Part shown: positions 7,772 to 15,729 of the stretch, piece after piece
Layout of the letters: each line of letters begins with the position of its first letter
Position numbering within the stretch: position 1 is the first letter of the stretch
Source of the DNA: Bradyrhizobium sp. NAS96.2
Lineage (GTDB): Bacteria; Pseudomonadota; Alphaproteobacteria; Rhizobiales; Xanthobacteraceae
DNA length: 64,000 bases
Direction: 5' to 3'
NCBI RefSeq assembly: GCF_001908235.1
Contig: NZ_LGHK01000043.1
Span: 1 to 64,000 of the forward strand
Position numbers and translations under genes: made by a program
The notes under the pieces: model-generated
Told to the model about the DNA's origin: nothing
The model's database searches: none
Seen by the model: the letters and a program-made list of their open reading frames with translations, nothing else

Positions 7772-9403
7772 ATGAGCAGACTGGAGCAGACGAGCCCGGA
7801 CCATGGCGCGCGGCCGCCTTTGGTCGCCGAATGCGATGCCGTCGTGGTGGGGGCCGGCTTCGGCGGGCTGTATGCGATCTACCGGCTGCGCGAGCTCGGG
7901 CTGAAGGTGATCGGCATCGAGGCGGCGTCCGATGTCGGCGGTACCTGGTACTGGAATCGCTATCCCGGCGCACGCTGCGACATACCGAGCCTGTTCTATT
8001 CCTATACCTGGTCGGAGGAGCTGCGGCAGGAATGGCGCTGGAGCGAGAAATACGCCGCGCAGCCGGAGATCCTGCGCTATGCGCAGCATGTCGTCGACCG
8101 GTTTGAGCTGCGCTCCCTGATCCGCTTCGATACGCGCGTGACCAGCGCCGACTGGGACGAGGCCGGCGAGAGCTGGACGGTGCGCACCGATCGCGGCGAT
8201 TGCATCGTCGCATCAACTTGCGTGATGGCGACCGGCAATCTCTCCGTGCCCAACAAGCCGAAGCTGCCGGGGCTGGAGCGATTTCGCGGGCCGGTCTATC
8301 ACACCGGGCAGTGGCCGCATGAACAGGTCGACTTTTCGGGCTTGCGTGTCGCGGTGATCGGCACTGGCTCGTCGGGCGTGCAGACGATCCCGATGGTCGC
8401 CAAGGCGGCAAGCCGCCTGACCGTCTTCCAGCGCACGCCGAACTACTCGGTGCCTGCACGCAACGCGCCACTGTCCGACAGCGATATCGCGGCCGCCGAG
8501 CCGTTGATCGCGAAATATCGCGAAAGCCTCGAGACGCCGGAATTCGGGCGGGTGCCCGCCAACGCATTCGACGCCGCGGTGCCCGACCGGGACGTGCAAT
8601 GGGCGCGCTATGAACAGCTATGGGAGCAGGGCGGCGGCGGCATCCTGACCGCGTTCCCGAACATCCTGACCGATGAGGGCGTCAACGACGTCGCCTGCGA
8701 CTTCGTGCGGGACAAGATCCGCGGCATCGTCAACGACGCGGCGACGGCGGAGGCGCTGTCGCCGAAGGATTATCCGCTCGGCGTCAAGCGCATCTGCATC
8801 GATACCGGTTATTTTGCGACCTACAATCTGCCGCATGTCGAGCTGGTCGATCTGCGCACAGAACCGCTGACGGCGGTCACCGCGACCGGCCTCGAGACCG
8901 CGACGCGCTCCTTCGCGCTCGATGCGCTGGTGCTGGCGACCGGCTATGATGCGATGACCGGAGCGCTCGCCGCGATGCAAATCCGCGGCCGCGACGGTGC
9001 GACCTTGAACGAGGCCTGGGCCGATGGGCCGAGCGCCTATCTCGGCCTGATGGTGTCGGGCTTTCCGAACCTGTTCGTCGTGACCGGGCCGGGCAGCCCG
9101 TCCGTCATCGGCAACGTGATCCACGCCTGCGAGAACCATGTCGAGTGGATCACGGCCTGCCTCGGCAGCATGCGCGCCAAGGGACAGACGCGGATCGAGC
9201 CGGATCGCGATGCCGAGCGCGCCTGGATGGCGCATGTCGCGGATGCTGCCAGCCGCACGCTCTATCCGAAGGCCAATTCCTGGTACCAGGGCGCCAACAT
9301 CGCCGGCAAGCCGCGGGTGTTCATGCCCTATGTCGGCCAGGGCTATCGCCACCGCATCGCGCAGATCGCGCAGCGCGGGTACGAGGGATTTGAGTTGCGC
9401 TGA
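7772..9403 (+). CDS. Baeyer-Villiger-type flavin monooxygenase
   Basis: NADPH- and FAD-dependent monooxygenase of the cyclohexanone/phenylacetone monooxygenase group, which inserts oxygen next to a ketone to give an ester or lactone. The FAD-binding Rossmann motif is at residues 27-32 (GAGFGG), followed by GGTWYWNRYPGARCD. The Baeyer-Villiger fingerprint FxGxxxHxxxWP is exact at residues 171-182 (FRGPVYHTGQWP), and a second Rossmann motif for NADPH lies at 197-202 (GTGSSG). Length 543 is normal. GGAGAG precedes the ATG. The operator upstream suggests induction when a LacI-family repressor is released. The true ketone substrate is unknown. Confidence 0.9.
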   Translation: MSRLEQTSPDHGARPPLVAECDAVVVGAGFGGLYAIYRLRELGLKVIGIEAASDVGGTWYWNRYPGARCDIPSLFYSYTWSEELRQEWRWSEKYAAQPEILRYAQHVVDRFELRSLIRFDTRVTSADWDEAGESWTVRTDRGDCIVASTCVMATGNLSVPNKPKLPGLERFRGPVYHTGQWPHEQVDFSGLRVAVIGTGSSGVQTIPMVAKAASRLTVFQRTPNYSVPARNAPLSDSDIAAAEPLIAKYRESLETPEFGRVPANAFDAAVPDRDVQWARYEQLWEQGGGGILTAFPNILTDEGVNDVACDFVRDKIRGIVNDAATAEALSPKDYPLGVKRICIDTGYFATYNLPHVELVDLRTEPLTAVTATGLETATRSFALDALVLATGYDAMTGALAAMQIRGRDGATLNEAWADGPSAYLGLMVSGFPNLFVVTGPGSPSVIGNVIHACENHVEWITACLGSMRAKGQTRIEPDRDAERAWMAHVADAASRTLYPKANSWYQGANIAGKPRVFMPYVGQGYRHRIAQIAQRGYEGFELR

Positions 9404-9420
9404 AGCTGGCGCTTTGCTCT

Positions 9421-9508
9421 CCGTCATTGCGAGGAGCGAAGCGACGAAGCAATCCATCGCTCCGTGTGGGCGGAGGGATGGATTGCTTCGCTTCGCTCGC
9501 AATGACGG
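9421..9508. repeat. long inverted repeat (REP/MITE-like)
   Basis: The left arm starts CCGTCATTGCGAGGAGCGAA and the right arm ends GCTTCGCTCGCAATGACGG. Arms of about 30 bases pair with small gaps around GCTCCGTGTGGGCGGAG. The inverted ends with CGTCATTGCGAG are of a type widespread in Bradyrhizobium intergenic DNA. It separates the monooxygenase from the operator of the cupin gene and may end or attenuate the upstream transcript. Confidence 0.75.
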
Positions 9509-9514
9509 ATAGAA

Positions 9515-9530
9515 TTGGAACCGTTTCCAG
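9515..9530. promoter_or_regulatory. second LacI-family operator
   Basis: TTGGAACCGTTTCCAG matches the centre of the palindrome at 7699-7716, with one mismatch in the core GGAAACGTTTCC. It lies 24 bases before the cupin start, where a bound repressor would block transcription. Confidence 0.65.
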
Positions 9531-9554
9531 ATTGGAAGAGTTGGAGGACAGAAG

Positions 9555-9965
9555 ATGGACATCAAGCGTGCAGGAACGGTCCCGAGTCGCCGCGGCAACG
9601 CCGAATGGTTCAGCGGCACCGTCTGGGCGGACTCGATCGTCAACGCACCCGCACCGGCGCGGGTACAGGCCGCGCGGGTCACGTTCGAGCCGCGGGCGCG
9701 CACGGCCTGGCACACCCATCCGCTCGGCCAGACGCTCTACGTCACCGCCGGCGCGGGGTATGTGCAGAGCTGGGACGGTCCGATCCGCGTGATCCGTCCG
9801 GGCGATGTGGTGTGGATTCCGCCGGGCGAGAAACATTGGCACGGTGCCGCGCCAACCACGGGCATGAGCCACATCGCGATCCACGAAGCGCTCGACGGCG
9901 ACTATGCGACCTGGATGGAGCACGTCTCCGACGCGCAATACGCGGCGGCGCCGCAGGCGGATTGA
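9555..9965 (+). CDS. single-domain cupin protein
   Basis: Small beta-barrel (cupin) protein of 136 residues. Cupin motif 1 is visible as [14 protein letters not shown] and motif 2 as [18 protein letters not shown]; the histidines of both would bind one metal ion. Members of this group are often encoded with oxidoreductases and act as small dioxygenases, isomerases or lyases on carbonyl compounds; the reaction here is unknown. An operator lies just upstream and the gene converges on the LacI regulator, so it is probably part of the same catabolic unit as the monooxygenase. Confidence 0.82.
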   Translation: MDIKRAGTVPSRRGNAEWFSGTVWADSIVNAPAPARVQAARVTFEPRARTAWHTHPLGQTLYVTAGAGYVQSWDGPIRVIRPGDVVWIPPGEKHWHGAAPTTGMSHIAIHEALDGDYATWMEHVSDAQYAAAPQAD

Positions 9966-9978
9966 TCGGCGCGCGACG

Positions 9979-11025
9979 CTACTTTCGACCCCGCGCGGGC
10001 GTCGCCGGCGCGGCGCAGGAGTGACGCAGGATCAGGCGCGTCGGCAGGAACACCGGCGCGTTGCTGGCGGGCTTGTCGTCGTCGCGGATCCGCTCCAGCA
10101 ACAGCCGCGCGGCGGTGCGGCCGACCTCGTTCATGTCCCAGCTCAAGGCCGAGATCGCGGGCGTCGCATGGCGGGCGAGGTCGGTGTCGCCGCTGCACAC
10201 GATCGAGACGTCCTGCGGATAGCGCAGGCCGTTGCTGGTGATCGCCTCGAGCACCTCGGCCAGCATGCTGGTGCCGAGCGAGATGATCGCGGTCGGCGGT
10301 TTTGTCATTTGCAAGAGTTGGCACACCGAGCTGAAGGCGGTGTTGGCGCCCTGCATATGCGGGCGGATCAGGGCTGGATCGACCTCGATCTTTGCTTCTT
10401 GATGTGCCTGCCGGTAGCCCGCGAGCCGTTCCGAGCTCGGCAGCACCGCGGCGCTGCCCGTGAGCAACGCAATCCGGCGATGGCCGAGGCCGATCAGATA
10501 GCGCGTCGCCTCCAGCGCGCCGCCGCGGTGGTCGACGCGAACCGGGACACTGCCTGGCACATCGCGGTCGACGGTGACGCAGGGCAGGTCGAGCGTCGCC
10601 AGCCCCTTCATGAAATCCTTGTGCGAATTGTCGCCGGCGAACAGCAGCAAGCCATCCATCTGGCGCCGCCGCACAGCCGACAGGAACGCCGCTTCGCGCG
10701 CCTCCTCGTGCTTGGTCGCGGCCAGCATCAGGAGGAAACCGGCGCGCTGGAATTCCTCCTCCGCCGCGCTCACCATGCCGGTGTAGTGTGGATTGGAGAA
10801 GTCGGCCACCATGCAGCCGATCGTGTTGGAGGCCCGCGAGCGCAGCGCCTGCGCCGCCTGGTCCGGCTCGAAGCCGAGGCGCTTCACCGCGCGCATGATG
10901 CGGGCATGCAGTTCCGCGCTGGTATAGATGCCGCCGTTGAGCGTGCGGCTGACGCTTGAGACCGACACGCCGGCCTCCGCCGCGACGTCACGAATCGTCG
11001 GTCGTGTCCGTCGCGCCTTTGTCAT
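9979..11025 (-). CDS. LacI-family transcriptional regulator
   Basis: DNA-binding repressor of 348 residues. The N-terminal helix-turn-helix is at residues 9-30 (TIRDVAAEAGVSVSSVSRTL), followed by the hinge (QAAQALRSRASNTIG) and a periplasmic-binding-protein-like ligand domain (from about 60 to the end). It points towards the cupin gene, ending 13 bases from it. Two operator-like palindromes at 7699 and 9515 flank the monooxygenase and fit this family, so local control of the monooxygenase and cupin is the natural inference. No such site was found before its own start. The inducer is unknown. Confidence 0.9.
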   Translation of the reverse strand: MTKARRTRPTIRDVAAEAGVSVSSVSRTLNGGIYTSAELHARIMRAVKRLGFEPDQAAQALRSRASNTIGCMVADFSNPHYTGMVSAAEEEFQRAGFLLMLAATKHEEAREAAFLSAVRRRQMDGLLLFAGDNSHKDFMKGLATLDLPCVTVDRDVPGSVPVRVDHRGGALEATRYLIGLGHRRIALLTGSAAVLPSSERLAGYRQAHQEAKIEVDPALIRPHMQGANTAFSSVCQLLQMTKPPTAIISLGTSMLAEVLEAITSNGLRYPQDVSIVCSGDTDLARHATPAISALSWDMNEVGRTAARLLLERIRDDDKPASNAPVFLPTRLILRHSCAAPATPARGRK

Positions 11026-11160
11026 TCGTGGTCGCGTCCTGTCGGTTCGGGCGTTGCCGTCGTCAGGTGCGCCAGTTGCGGCGCGGAGCGGACGGCATGA
11101 CCGAACCTAATCAGGCTCCGCCACGAATCTCAAATGATTCCTGCCGCTACGATCGTGGCG

Positions 11161-11898
11161 TCAGGCCGACGCGGGCCGGTCGAAATAGGCGAACGCGGCG
11201 CTGGTCAGGCTGCCGAGCAGTGACCAGAACACCAGGCTGGTGAGCGTGACCGCGACCACGAACTGATGCGACAATGACGACGGCACGTTGGTCTCGACAT
11301 GCTCGAGCTCGGGCGCGCCGATCAGATGCGGCAGCATGATCAGGACCACGCCGGCGATCGCAGCCGGCATCGAGCGGCGGAACACGATCAGCCCGAGGCC
11401 CGCTGCTGTCGCCAGCACCGCGATCGTCCACCAGATCTGACGCGAGAGCAGTGGAGCGGTGGGCACGCCCGGCAATTCAGGCGGCAGCCCGAGGCCGGGG
11501 GCGATGGTGAAGACGGCAAAGCCTGCGAGGCCCCACATCAGGCCTTGGTGCCACGAGATCGGCTCGCCGGTCGCGCCGCTGCGGACCGCGAGGAAGCCGC
11601 AGAGCAGAAGCGCAAAGCCGATCGCGGTCAGGATGTTCGCGCCCGCCGTATAGAGGTTGCGCTCCAGCCCGTCCTTCGGCTCCCAGGCCTCGGCGCCGTG
11701 ATCATGATCGGCATGATCGTGGACGAGGATGGCCTGCGGCTGCGCTGAAGCTTCGTGCTTGTGCTCGGCCGCCTTCTCATAGACCTCGGCCCTGAGGATC
11801 AGGGGAACGGTGCCGAACTGCTGGACCGCGGTGACGATCAGGCCGACGATGAAACCGGCGATGACCGACGAGAAGACGATCGAGCGAAACGTGCTCAT
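11161..11898 (-). CDS. cbtA: cobalt transporter subunit CbtA
   Basis: Membrane protein of the CbtAB cobalt uptake system, found with cobalamin genes and usually B12-regulated. I chose the ATG at 11898 (MSTFRSIVFSSVIAG...) over an upstream in-frame start because this is where family proteins begin and it lies ten bases after the cbtB stop. Five or six hydrophobic segments can be counted, with a histidine-rich loop (HDHADHDHG) after the first, probably a metal ligand region. It is the last gene of the leftward operon cobP-bluB-unknown-cbtB-cbtA. Confidence 0.9.
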   Translation of the reverse strand: MSTFRSIVFSSVIAGFIVGLIVTAVQQFGTVPLILRAEVYEKAAEHKHEASAQPQAILVHDHADHDHGAEAWEPKDGLERNLYTAGANILTAIGFALLLCGFLAVRSGATGEPISWHQGLMWGLAGFAVFTIAPGLGLPPELPGVPTAPLLSRQIWWTIAVLATAAGLGLIVFRRSMPAAIAGVVLIMLPHLIGAPELEHVETNVPSSLSHQFVVAVTLTSLVFWSLLGSLTSAAFAYFDRPASA

Positions 11899-11908
11899 GC
11901 CGACGAGG

Positions 11909-12100
11909 TCAGTGGCAGGGGAATGCGTTGGAGTGGCGCACATCGTGCGCCGCGTTGTGGATCACGTCGATGTGCGAGAAGCCGACCACGCCGACGATGA
12001 ACAGGCCGAGCGTCATCGCCATCAGCGACTGGGCAAGCCGGCCGACCTGTCGGGTGGCAACCGGCAGATGCTGGGCTTGCGCGGTCTGGGACTGGCTCAT
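11909..12100 (-). CDS. cbtB: cobalt transporter subunit CbtB
   Basis: Small membrane protein of 63 residues with one transmembrane segment (SLMAMTLGLFIVGVVGF) and the family's histidine-rich C-terminus (HNAAHDVRHSNAFPCH), presumed to bind Co2+. It works with CbtA. The start ATG has GGAGAA upstream and overlaps the stop of the preceding small gene (ATGA), so the two are translationally coupled. Confidence 0.9.
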   Translation of the reverse strand: MSQSQTAQAQHLPVATRQVGRLAQSLMAMTLGLFIVGVVGFSHIDVIHNAAHDVRHSNAFPCH

Positions 12101-12441
12101 GATCGTTCTCCACGTTCGATTTGGTCGGCTTCTAACAGCTTTCGGGCGATGTCGCGACTGGTAAGATGCAGATTTGTTCCAACGGGGATGCGCTTGCGCA
12201 GGATCTTGGCGTGGGCCGCGGCCCTGAATGCGCCTGTATGGCGCTCGTAATAGCCGATGCAGGCCTCCGGTACCGGCTCTGCGCCAAGCAGAGTCCGAAA
12301 CGCACCCCGATGCACTGCGCAGATCGCACCGTGCTCCGGGACGGGAAACGCCAGGGAGGCGATGTCGGCGCGCCAGTGGGCGGCGCTGTTTGCGGCGCCG
12401 CTGCCGGTCGGAGATTCGTCAGCGCCGGATGGTGAATTCAC
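12097..12441 (-). CDS. conserved-looking hypothetical protein in the cobalt/cobalamin operon
   Basis: I do not recognise this family with confidence. The frame runs between bluB and cbtB, and its TGA overlaps the cbtB ATG (ATGA), which argues strongly for a real gene. No ATG exists in the frame; GTG at 12441, inside the end of bluB, is the best start and gives 114 residues. The protein looks soluble and mixed in composition: FPVPEHGAICAVHRGAFRTL, then a helix with CIGYYERHTGAF, and a C-terminal NLHLTSRDIARKLLE. The sequence is too balanced to be a chance frame. It may be an accessory factor for cobalt handling or lower-ligand synthesis; that is inference from context only. A remote likeness to DUF1488 is a weak guess. 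Confidence 0.65.
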   Translation of the reverse strand: MNSPSGADESPTGSGAANSAAHWRADIASLAFPVPEHGAICAVHRGAFRTLLGAEPVPEACIGYYERHTGAFRAAAHAKILRKRIPVGTNLHLTSRDIARKLLEADQIERGERS

Positions 12442-13087
12442 CGGGACCTCGCCGCGATTCCCACTTGGCTTGCTCGAGCTCGGGACGGTCACACTCTGCC
12501 TGGGGGTAGCCGATGCAGAGGTAGCCGATAAATTTCCAGCCGTCCGGTATCTCCAGGATCTCACGCACACGGCCCGGATTGAGGATCGATACCCAGCCGA
12601 GCCCAATGCCGTCGGCACGCGCGGCAAGCCACATCGAGCAGATCGCGGCCACCACGGAATATTCAGACGTCTCCGGCATCGTCGCACGGCCGAGACCGGA
12701 GCCGATCTGGTCGCTCTTCTCGGCGAAGACGGCGAGGTGGCCTGGCGCCTCTTCGAGGCCAGATAATTTCAATGCGGCATATTTTGCGGCACGCTCGCCG
12801 GAATAGGAGCGCAGCGCTTCGGCGTTGCAGGTCTTGAAGTCGTCGATCACGGCGCGGCGCCGTGCTGCATCGTCGACAATGACGAATCGCCAGGGCTGGC
12901 TCAATCCGACCGACGGCGACAGGCAGGCGATCTCGATCAGCCGCTCGATTGACCCATCCGGCAGCGGATCGGTCCGGAAGCGCCGCACGTCGCGCCGCCA
13001 CACGAACAGCTCGTGCAGTTGCCGGCGAAACGCATCGTCGAATGAGATCATCGCGGGGCCTTTGGCAGGATCGATCTCGGAGTTCAT
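12419..13087 (-). CDS. bluB: 5,6-dimethylbenzimidazole synthase BluB
   Basis: Nitroreductase-fold enzyme that breaks down FMNH2 with oxygen to make 5,6-dimethylbenzimidazole, the lower ligand of cobalamin. BluB features visible are FVWRRDVRRFRTDPLP near the N-terminus, SPSVGLSQPWRFV, and WVSILNPGRVREILEIP towards the C-terminus. The length (222) fits. Two starts are possible: 13087, ten bases after cobP, and an internal ATG at 13051 (MISFDDAFRR); neither has a strong ribosome binding site, so the start is uncertain. It lies second in the leftward cobalamin/cobalt operon. Confidence 0.9.
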   Translation of the reverse strand: MNSEIDPAKGPAMISFDDAFRRQLHELFVWRRDVRRFRTDPLPDGSIERLIEIACLSPSVGLSQPWRFVIVDDAARRRAVIDDFKTCNAEALRSYSGERAAKYAALKLSGLEEAPGHLAVFAEKSDQIGSGLGRATMPETSEYSVVAAICSMWLAARADGIGLGWVSILNPGRVREILEIPDGWKFIGYLCIGYPQAECDRPELEQAKWESRRGPGEFTIRR

Positions 13088-13112
13088 TTAAGCTTCATTA
13101 CTTAAGCTTCAT
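13088..13112. repeat. short tandem duplication at the cobP-bluB junction
   Basis: TTAAGCTTCAT occurs at 13088-13098 and again at 13102-13112 (period 14). On the coding strand this repeats ATGAAGCTTAA across the cobP stop and the start region of bluB, suggesting a small slippage duplication that set the present spacing. Confidence 0.6.
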
Positions 13113-13601
13113 CGGCAGGCCTGCAACGACGAACTCGACCTCGTCTGCTGCAGCGGCGATGGTCTGGTTCATGAGACCCGCGGCGTCGCGGAAGATCCGC
13201 GCCAGTGCGTTGTCGGGCACGATGCCGAGGCCGACCTCGTTGGTGACCAGGATGACCGGGCTGTGCTGGCGCGGCAACGCATCCGCAAGGCGTGTCACTT
13301 CCTGCGACCAGTCGCGCTCCGCATGCAGCAGGTTGGACAGCCACAGCGTCAGGCAATCCACCAGCCTTGCGCCGCCGCGATCGGTCTCGGACAGCACGTC
13401 GACCAGATCGAGCGGCACCTCGCGTTCGATCCAGTCGCCGCCGCGCCGTGCGCGATGCCTGGCGATCCGTTCGTCCATTTCAGCATCGAGCGCTTCGGCG
13501 GTCGCAACATAGACCGGCTGACCTGGAAAGCTGCGCGCGCGAAGTTCGGCGCGCCGGCTCTTTCCGGACCGGGCTCCGCCGGTGATCAGAATGACGGTCA
13601 T
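13098..13601 (-). CDS. cobP: adenosylcobinamide kinase / adenosylcobinamide-phosphate guanylyltransferase
   Basis: Bifunctional enzyme of the nucleotide-loop assembly of cobalamin: it phosphorylates adenosylcobinamide and transfers GMP to it. The P-loop is at residues 8-15 (GGARSGKS), a conserved RHRARRGGDW follows, then LVDCLTLWLSNLL and VTNEVGLGIVP. Length 167 is typical for CobP (CobU in Salmonella naming). First gene of the leftward operon with bluB and cbtBA. The upstream gap to the divergent cobD holds no B12 box that I can see. Confidence 0.95.
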   Translation of the reverse strand: MTVILITGGARSGKSRRAELRARSFPGQPVYVATAEALDAEMDERIARHRARRGGDWIEREVPLDLVDVLSETDRGGARLVDCLTLWLSNLLHAERDWSQEVTRLADALPRQHSPVILVTNEVGLGIVPDNALARIFRDAAGLMNQTIAAAADEVEFVVAGLPMKLK

Positions 13602-13616
13602 ATGGTCTCCTGCTGC

Positions 13617-13650
13617 GAACCGGGACCCGCTTCGCTCGAAAACGCTCTAA
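13617..13650. repeat. dispersed repeat fragment (copy 1)
   Basis: GAACCGGGACCCGCTTCGCTCGAAAACGCTCTA shares GAACCGG-N-CC-CTTCGCTCGAAAACGCT with the copies at 15677-15729 and 46046-46096. It lies between cobP and cobD, so it may bear on their promoters. Confidence 0.55.
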
Positions 13651-13752
13651 CCACCAATCGCGGTAAAACACAAAGCCGAAATCCGCCCGCGGAGGGCTTG
13701 CGCTCGCTCGATGTCTTGCGCATCAGGGGGATCGCGGCGAGGAGAGGGTTAA

Positions 13753-14694
13753 GTGGGATTTGCGGGAGCGATGGCGGTGGCGATGGCTGTGGATGCCTTG
13801 ATCGGCTGGCCGGCGTGGCTGTTTGCCCGCGTCGGCCATCCCGTGACCTGGCTCGGCCGGTTGATCCATCTCCTCGATACCAGCTGGAACCGGGCCTCCG
13901 ATCCGCCCGCGCTGCGTCGCGCCGCCGGTGTTGCAGCGGCCGTGCTGGTGATCGCGCTGGCTACGGCGCTGGGGTGGGCCGTTCAGTCCGCGCTCGCATC
14001 GGGATGGGTGCATGTCGTTGTTGCGGGTGTCCTGGCATGGCCGCTGGTGGCGCTGCGCTCGCTGCATGACCATGTCGCCGCGGTGGCCCATCCGCTCGCG
14101 TCCGGCGACATCGCGGCCGCGCGTTCAGCAGTCGCGCAGATTGTCGGGCGCGATCCGGCCACGCTCGACGACGCCGGCATCGCGCGCGCGACCATCGAGA
14201 GCCTTGCCGAGAATGCGTCCGACGGCATCGTGGCGCCGGTGTTTTGGGGCGCGCTGTTCGGGCTGCCGGGAATCCTTGGCTACAAGGCGATCAATACGCT
14301 GGACTCCATGATCGGCCATCGCACCGAGCGGCACGAAGCCTTTGGCTGGGCCGCGGCGCGGATCGACGATCTCGCCAATCTCATTCCGGCGCGGCTGACC
14401 GGTGTTTTGTTCGTGCTGCTCGCGCCAAACCGCTCGCAGGCGTGGTCATGCATGCTGCGCGATGCGCGACGGCATCGCTCGCCCAATGCCGGATGGCCGG
14501 AAGCGGCGATGGCCGGCGCGCTCGCCGTGCGGCTCAGCGGGCCGCGCATCTATCACGGCAGCATCGCGGACGAGCCTTGGCTGAACGAGGGCGCGCGCGA
14601 TCCGGCTGCCGCTGATGTCCTCACCGGGCTGAAACTCTATCGTTACGCCATGATGCTGCTGGCCGCGGCCTTCGTGGCCCTGGCGCTGGCGTGA
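13753..14694 (+). CDS. cobD: adenosylcobinamide-phosphate synthase
   Basis: Integral membrane enzyme that attaches (R)-1-amino-2-propanol phosphate to adenosylcobyric acid (CbiB in the anaerobic naming). Motifs: HPVTWLGRLIHLLD at the N-terminus, ENASDGIVAPVFW in the middle, and NTLDSMIGHRTERHEAFGWA. Several hydrophobic helices agree with the family, and length 313 is normal. The start is GTG at 13753, with GGAGAGG at 13741. Its TGA overlaps the region of the next ribosome binding site, so it forms a pair with cobC. Confidence 0.94.
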   Translation: MGFAGAMAVAMAVDALIGWPAWLFARVGHPVTWLGRLIHLLDTSWNRASDPPALRRAAGVAAAVLVIALATALGWAVQSALASGWVHVVVAGVLAWPLVALRSLHDHVAAVAHPLASGDIAAARSAVAQIVGRDPATLDDAGIARATIESLAENASDGIVAPVFWGALFGLPGILGYKAINTLDSMIGHRTERHEAFGWAAARIDDLANLIPARLTGVLFVLLAPNRSQAWSCMLRDARRHRSPNAGWPEAAMAGALAVRLSGPRIYHGSIADEPWLNEGARDPAAADVLTGLKLYRYAMMLLAAAFVALALA

Positions 14695-14705
14695 AGGAGC
14701 GGCGC

Positions 14706-15671
14706 ATGCGTGAGCACGGCGGGAATCTCGATGTCGCCCGGCAACGCTACGGCGGCACTGCGGAAGACTGGATCGACCTGTCGACCGGGATCAATCGGGT
14801 GCCCTATCCTGACGTCGGCGTGGAGCCGCGGCAATGGGGCGCGTTGCCGTCGCGATCCGAAATCGAATCCCTGCACGACGCTGCGCGGCAGGCCTACGCT
14901 ACCCGTGCGCCGATCGTGGCGATCGGCGGTGCGCAGGCCGCCATTCAGTTGCTGCCTAGTCTGGCGTCGCGCGGGCGGGCGCGCATCCTGGCGCCGACAT
15001 ATAATGAGTATGCCGGCGTGTTGTCGGCGGCGGGCTGGGACGTTGCCGAGGTGTCCGAGCTTGCGGCGCTGGCGGGAGCTGATGTTGCCGTCGTCGTCAA
15101 TCCGAACAATCCGGATGGCAGGCGCCATGATCGGGACGAGTTGCTTGCGCTGTTGCCACGCGTTGGCCGGCTCGTGATCGACGAGAGTTTTGCGGACGCC
15201 GTACCCGGCATCTCGCTTGCGGCAGAAGCAGGGCGCGCGGGGCTCGTGATCCTGCGCTCATTCGGCAAGTTTTACGGGCTTGCCGGCTTGCGGCTCGGCT
15301 TCGCTGTTGGCGGCGAAGCTGATATTGCCGCGCTTGCCGCAATGACCGGGCCATGGCCGGTTTCGGGGGCTGCGATTGCGATCGGGCGGCGCGCGTTGCT
15401 CGATCGCGATTGGGCGAGGGCAACGACCGCGCGGTTAGCGGACGACTGCGTCAAGCTCGACGCAGCGGCGCAATCGCGGGGCTGGACGCTGGTCGGTGGC
15501 ACGCCGCTGTTCCGGCTCTACGAGACCGGCGATGCGCTCGCCGCGCAGGAGACGCTCGCCGGCGGACGGATCTGGTCGCGCGTCTTCCAGCAAAAACCGG
15601 GATGGCTGCGCCTCGGCCTGCCGGGCAATGAAGCCGAATGGTCCCGGCTTTCAGCCGTGTTGTCGCGTTGA
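14706..15671 (+). CDS. cobC: threonine-phosphate decarboxylase / cobalamin side-chain protein CobC
   Basis: PLP-dependent fold-type I enzyme of the aminotransferase family that supplies the aminopropanol phosphate arm of cobalamin. N-terminal REHGGNLDVARQRYG and DLSTGINRVPYP are typical; PNNPDGR contacts PLP, and the lysine is in RSFGKFYGLAGLRLGF. I chose ATG 14706 over GTG 14691, because AAGGAG (14694-14700) is then correctly placed as ribosome binding site. It follows cobD by 11 bases and converges on cobQ. Confidence 0.92.
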   Translation: MREHGGNLDVARQRYGGTAEDWIDLSTGINRVPYPDVGVEPRQWGALPSRSEIESLHDAARQAYATRAPIVAIGGAQAAIQLLPSLASRGRARILAPTYNEYAGVLSAAGWDVAEVSELAALAGADVAVVVNPNNPDGRRHDRDELLALLPRVGRLVIDESFADAVPGISLAAEAGRAGLVILRSFGKFYGLAGLRLGFAVGGEADIAALAAMTGPWPVSGAAIAIGRRALLDRDWARATTARLADDCVKLDAAAQSRGWTLVGGTPLFRLYETGDALAAQETLAGGRIWSRVFQQKPGWLRLGLPGNEAEWSRLSAVLSR

Positions 15672-15676
15672 TTTGC

Positions 15677-15729
15677 TGACGCGTTTTCTTCACGCGAACC
15701 GGTGTCCACTTGGCTCGAAAGCGCTTTAG
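15677..15729. repeat. dispersed repeat (copy 2) between convergent genes
   Basis: GACGCGTTTTCTTCACGCGAACCGG followed by CTTGGCTCGAAAGCGCT. The same sequence occurs inverted at 46046-46096 and in part at 13617-13650. It fills the whole gap between cobC and cobQ. No classical hairpin with a T-run was seen. Confidence 0.65.

Noticed and set aside
14691..14705. GTG start for cobC at 14691
   Set aside because: It would place the ribosome binding site AAGGAG inside the coding region; ATG 14706 follows it at the right distance.
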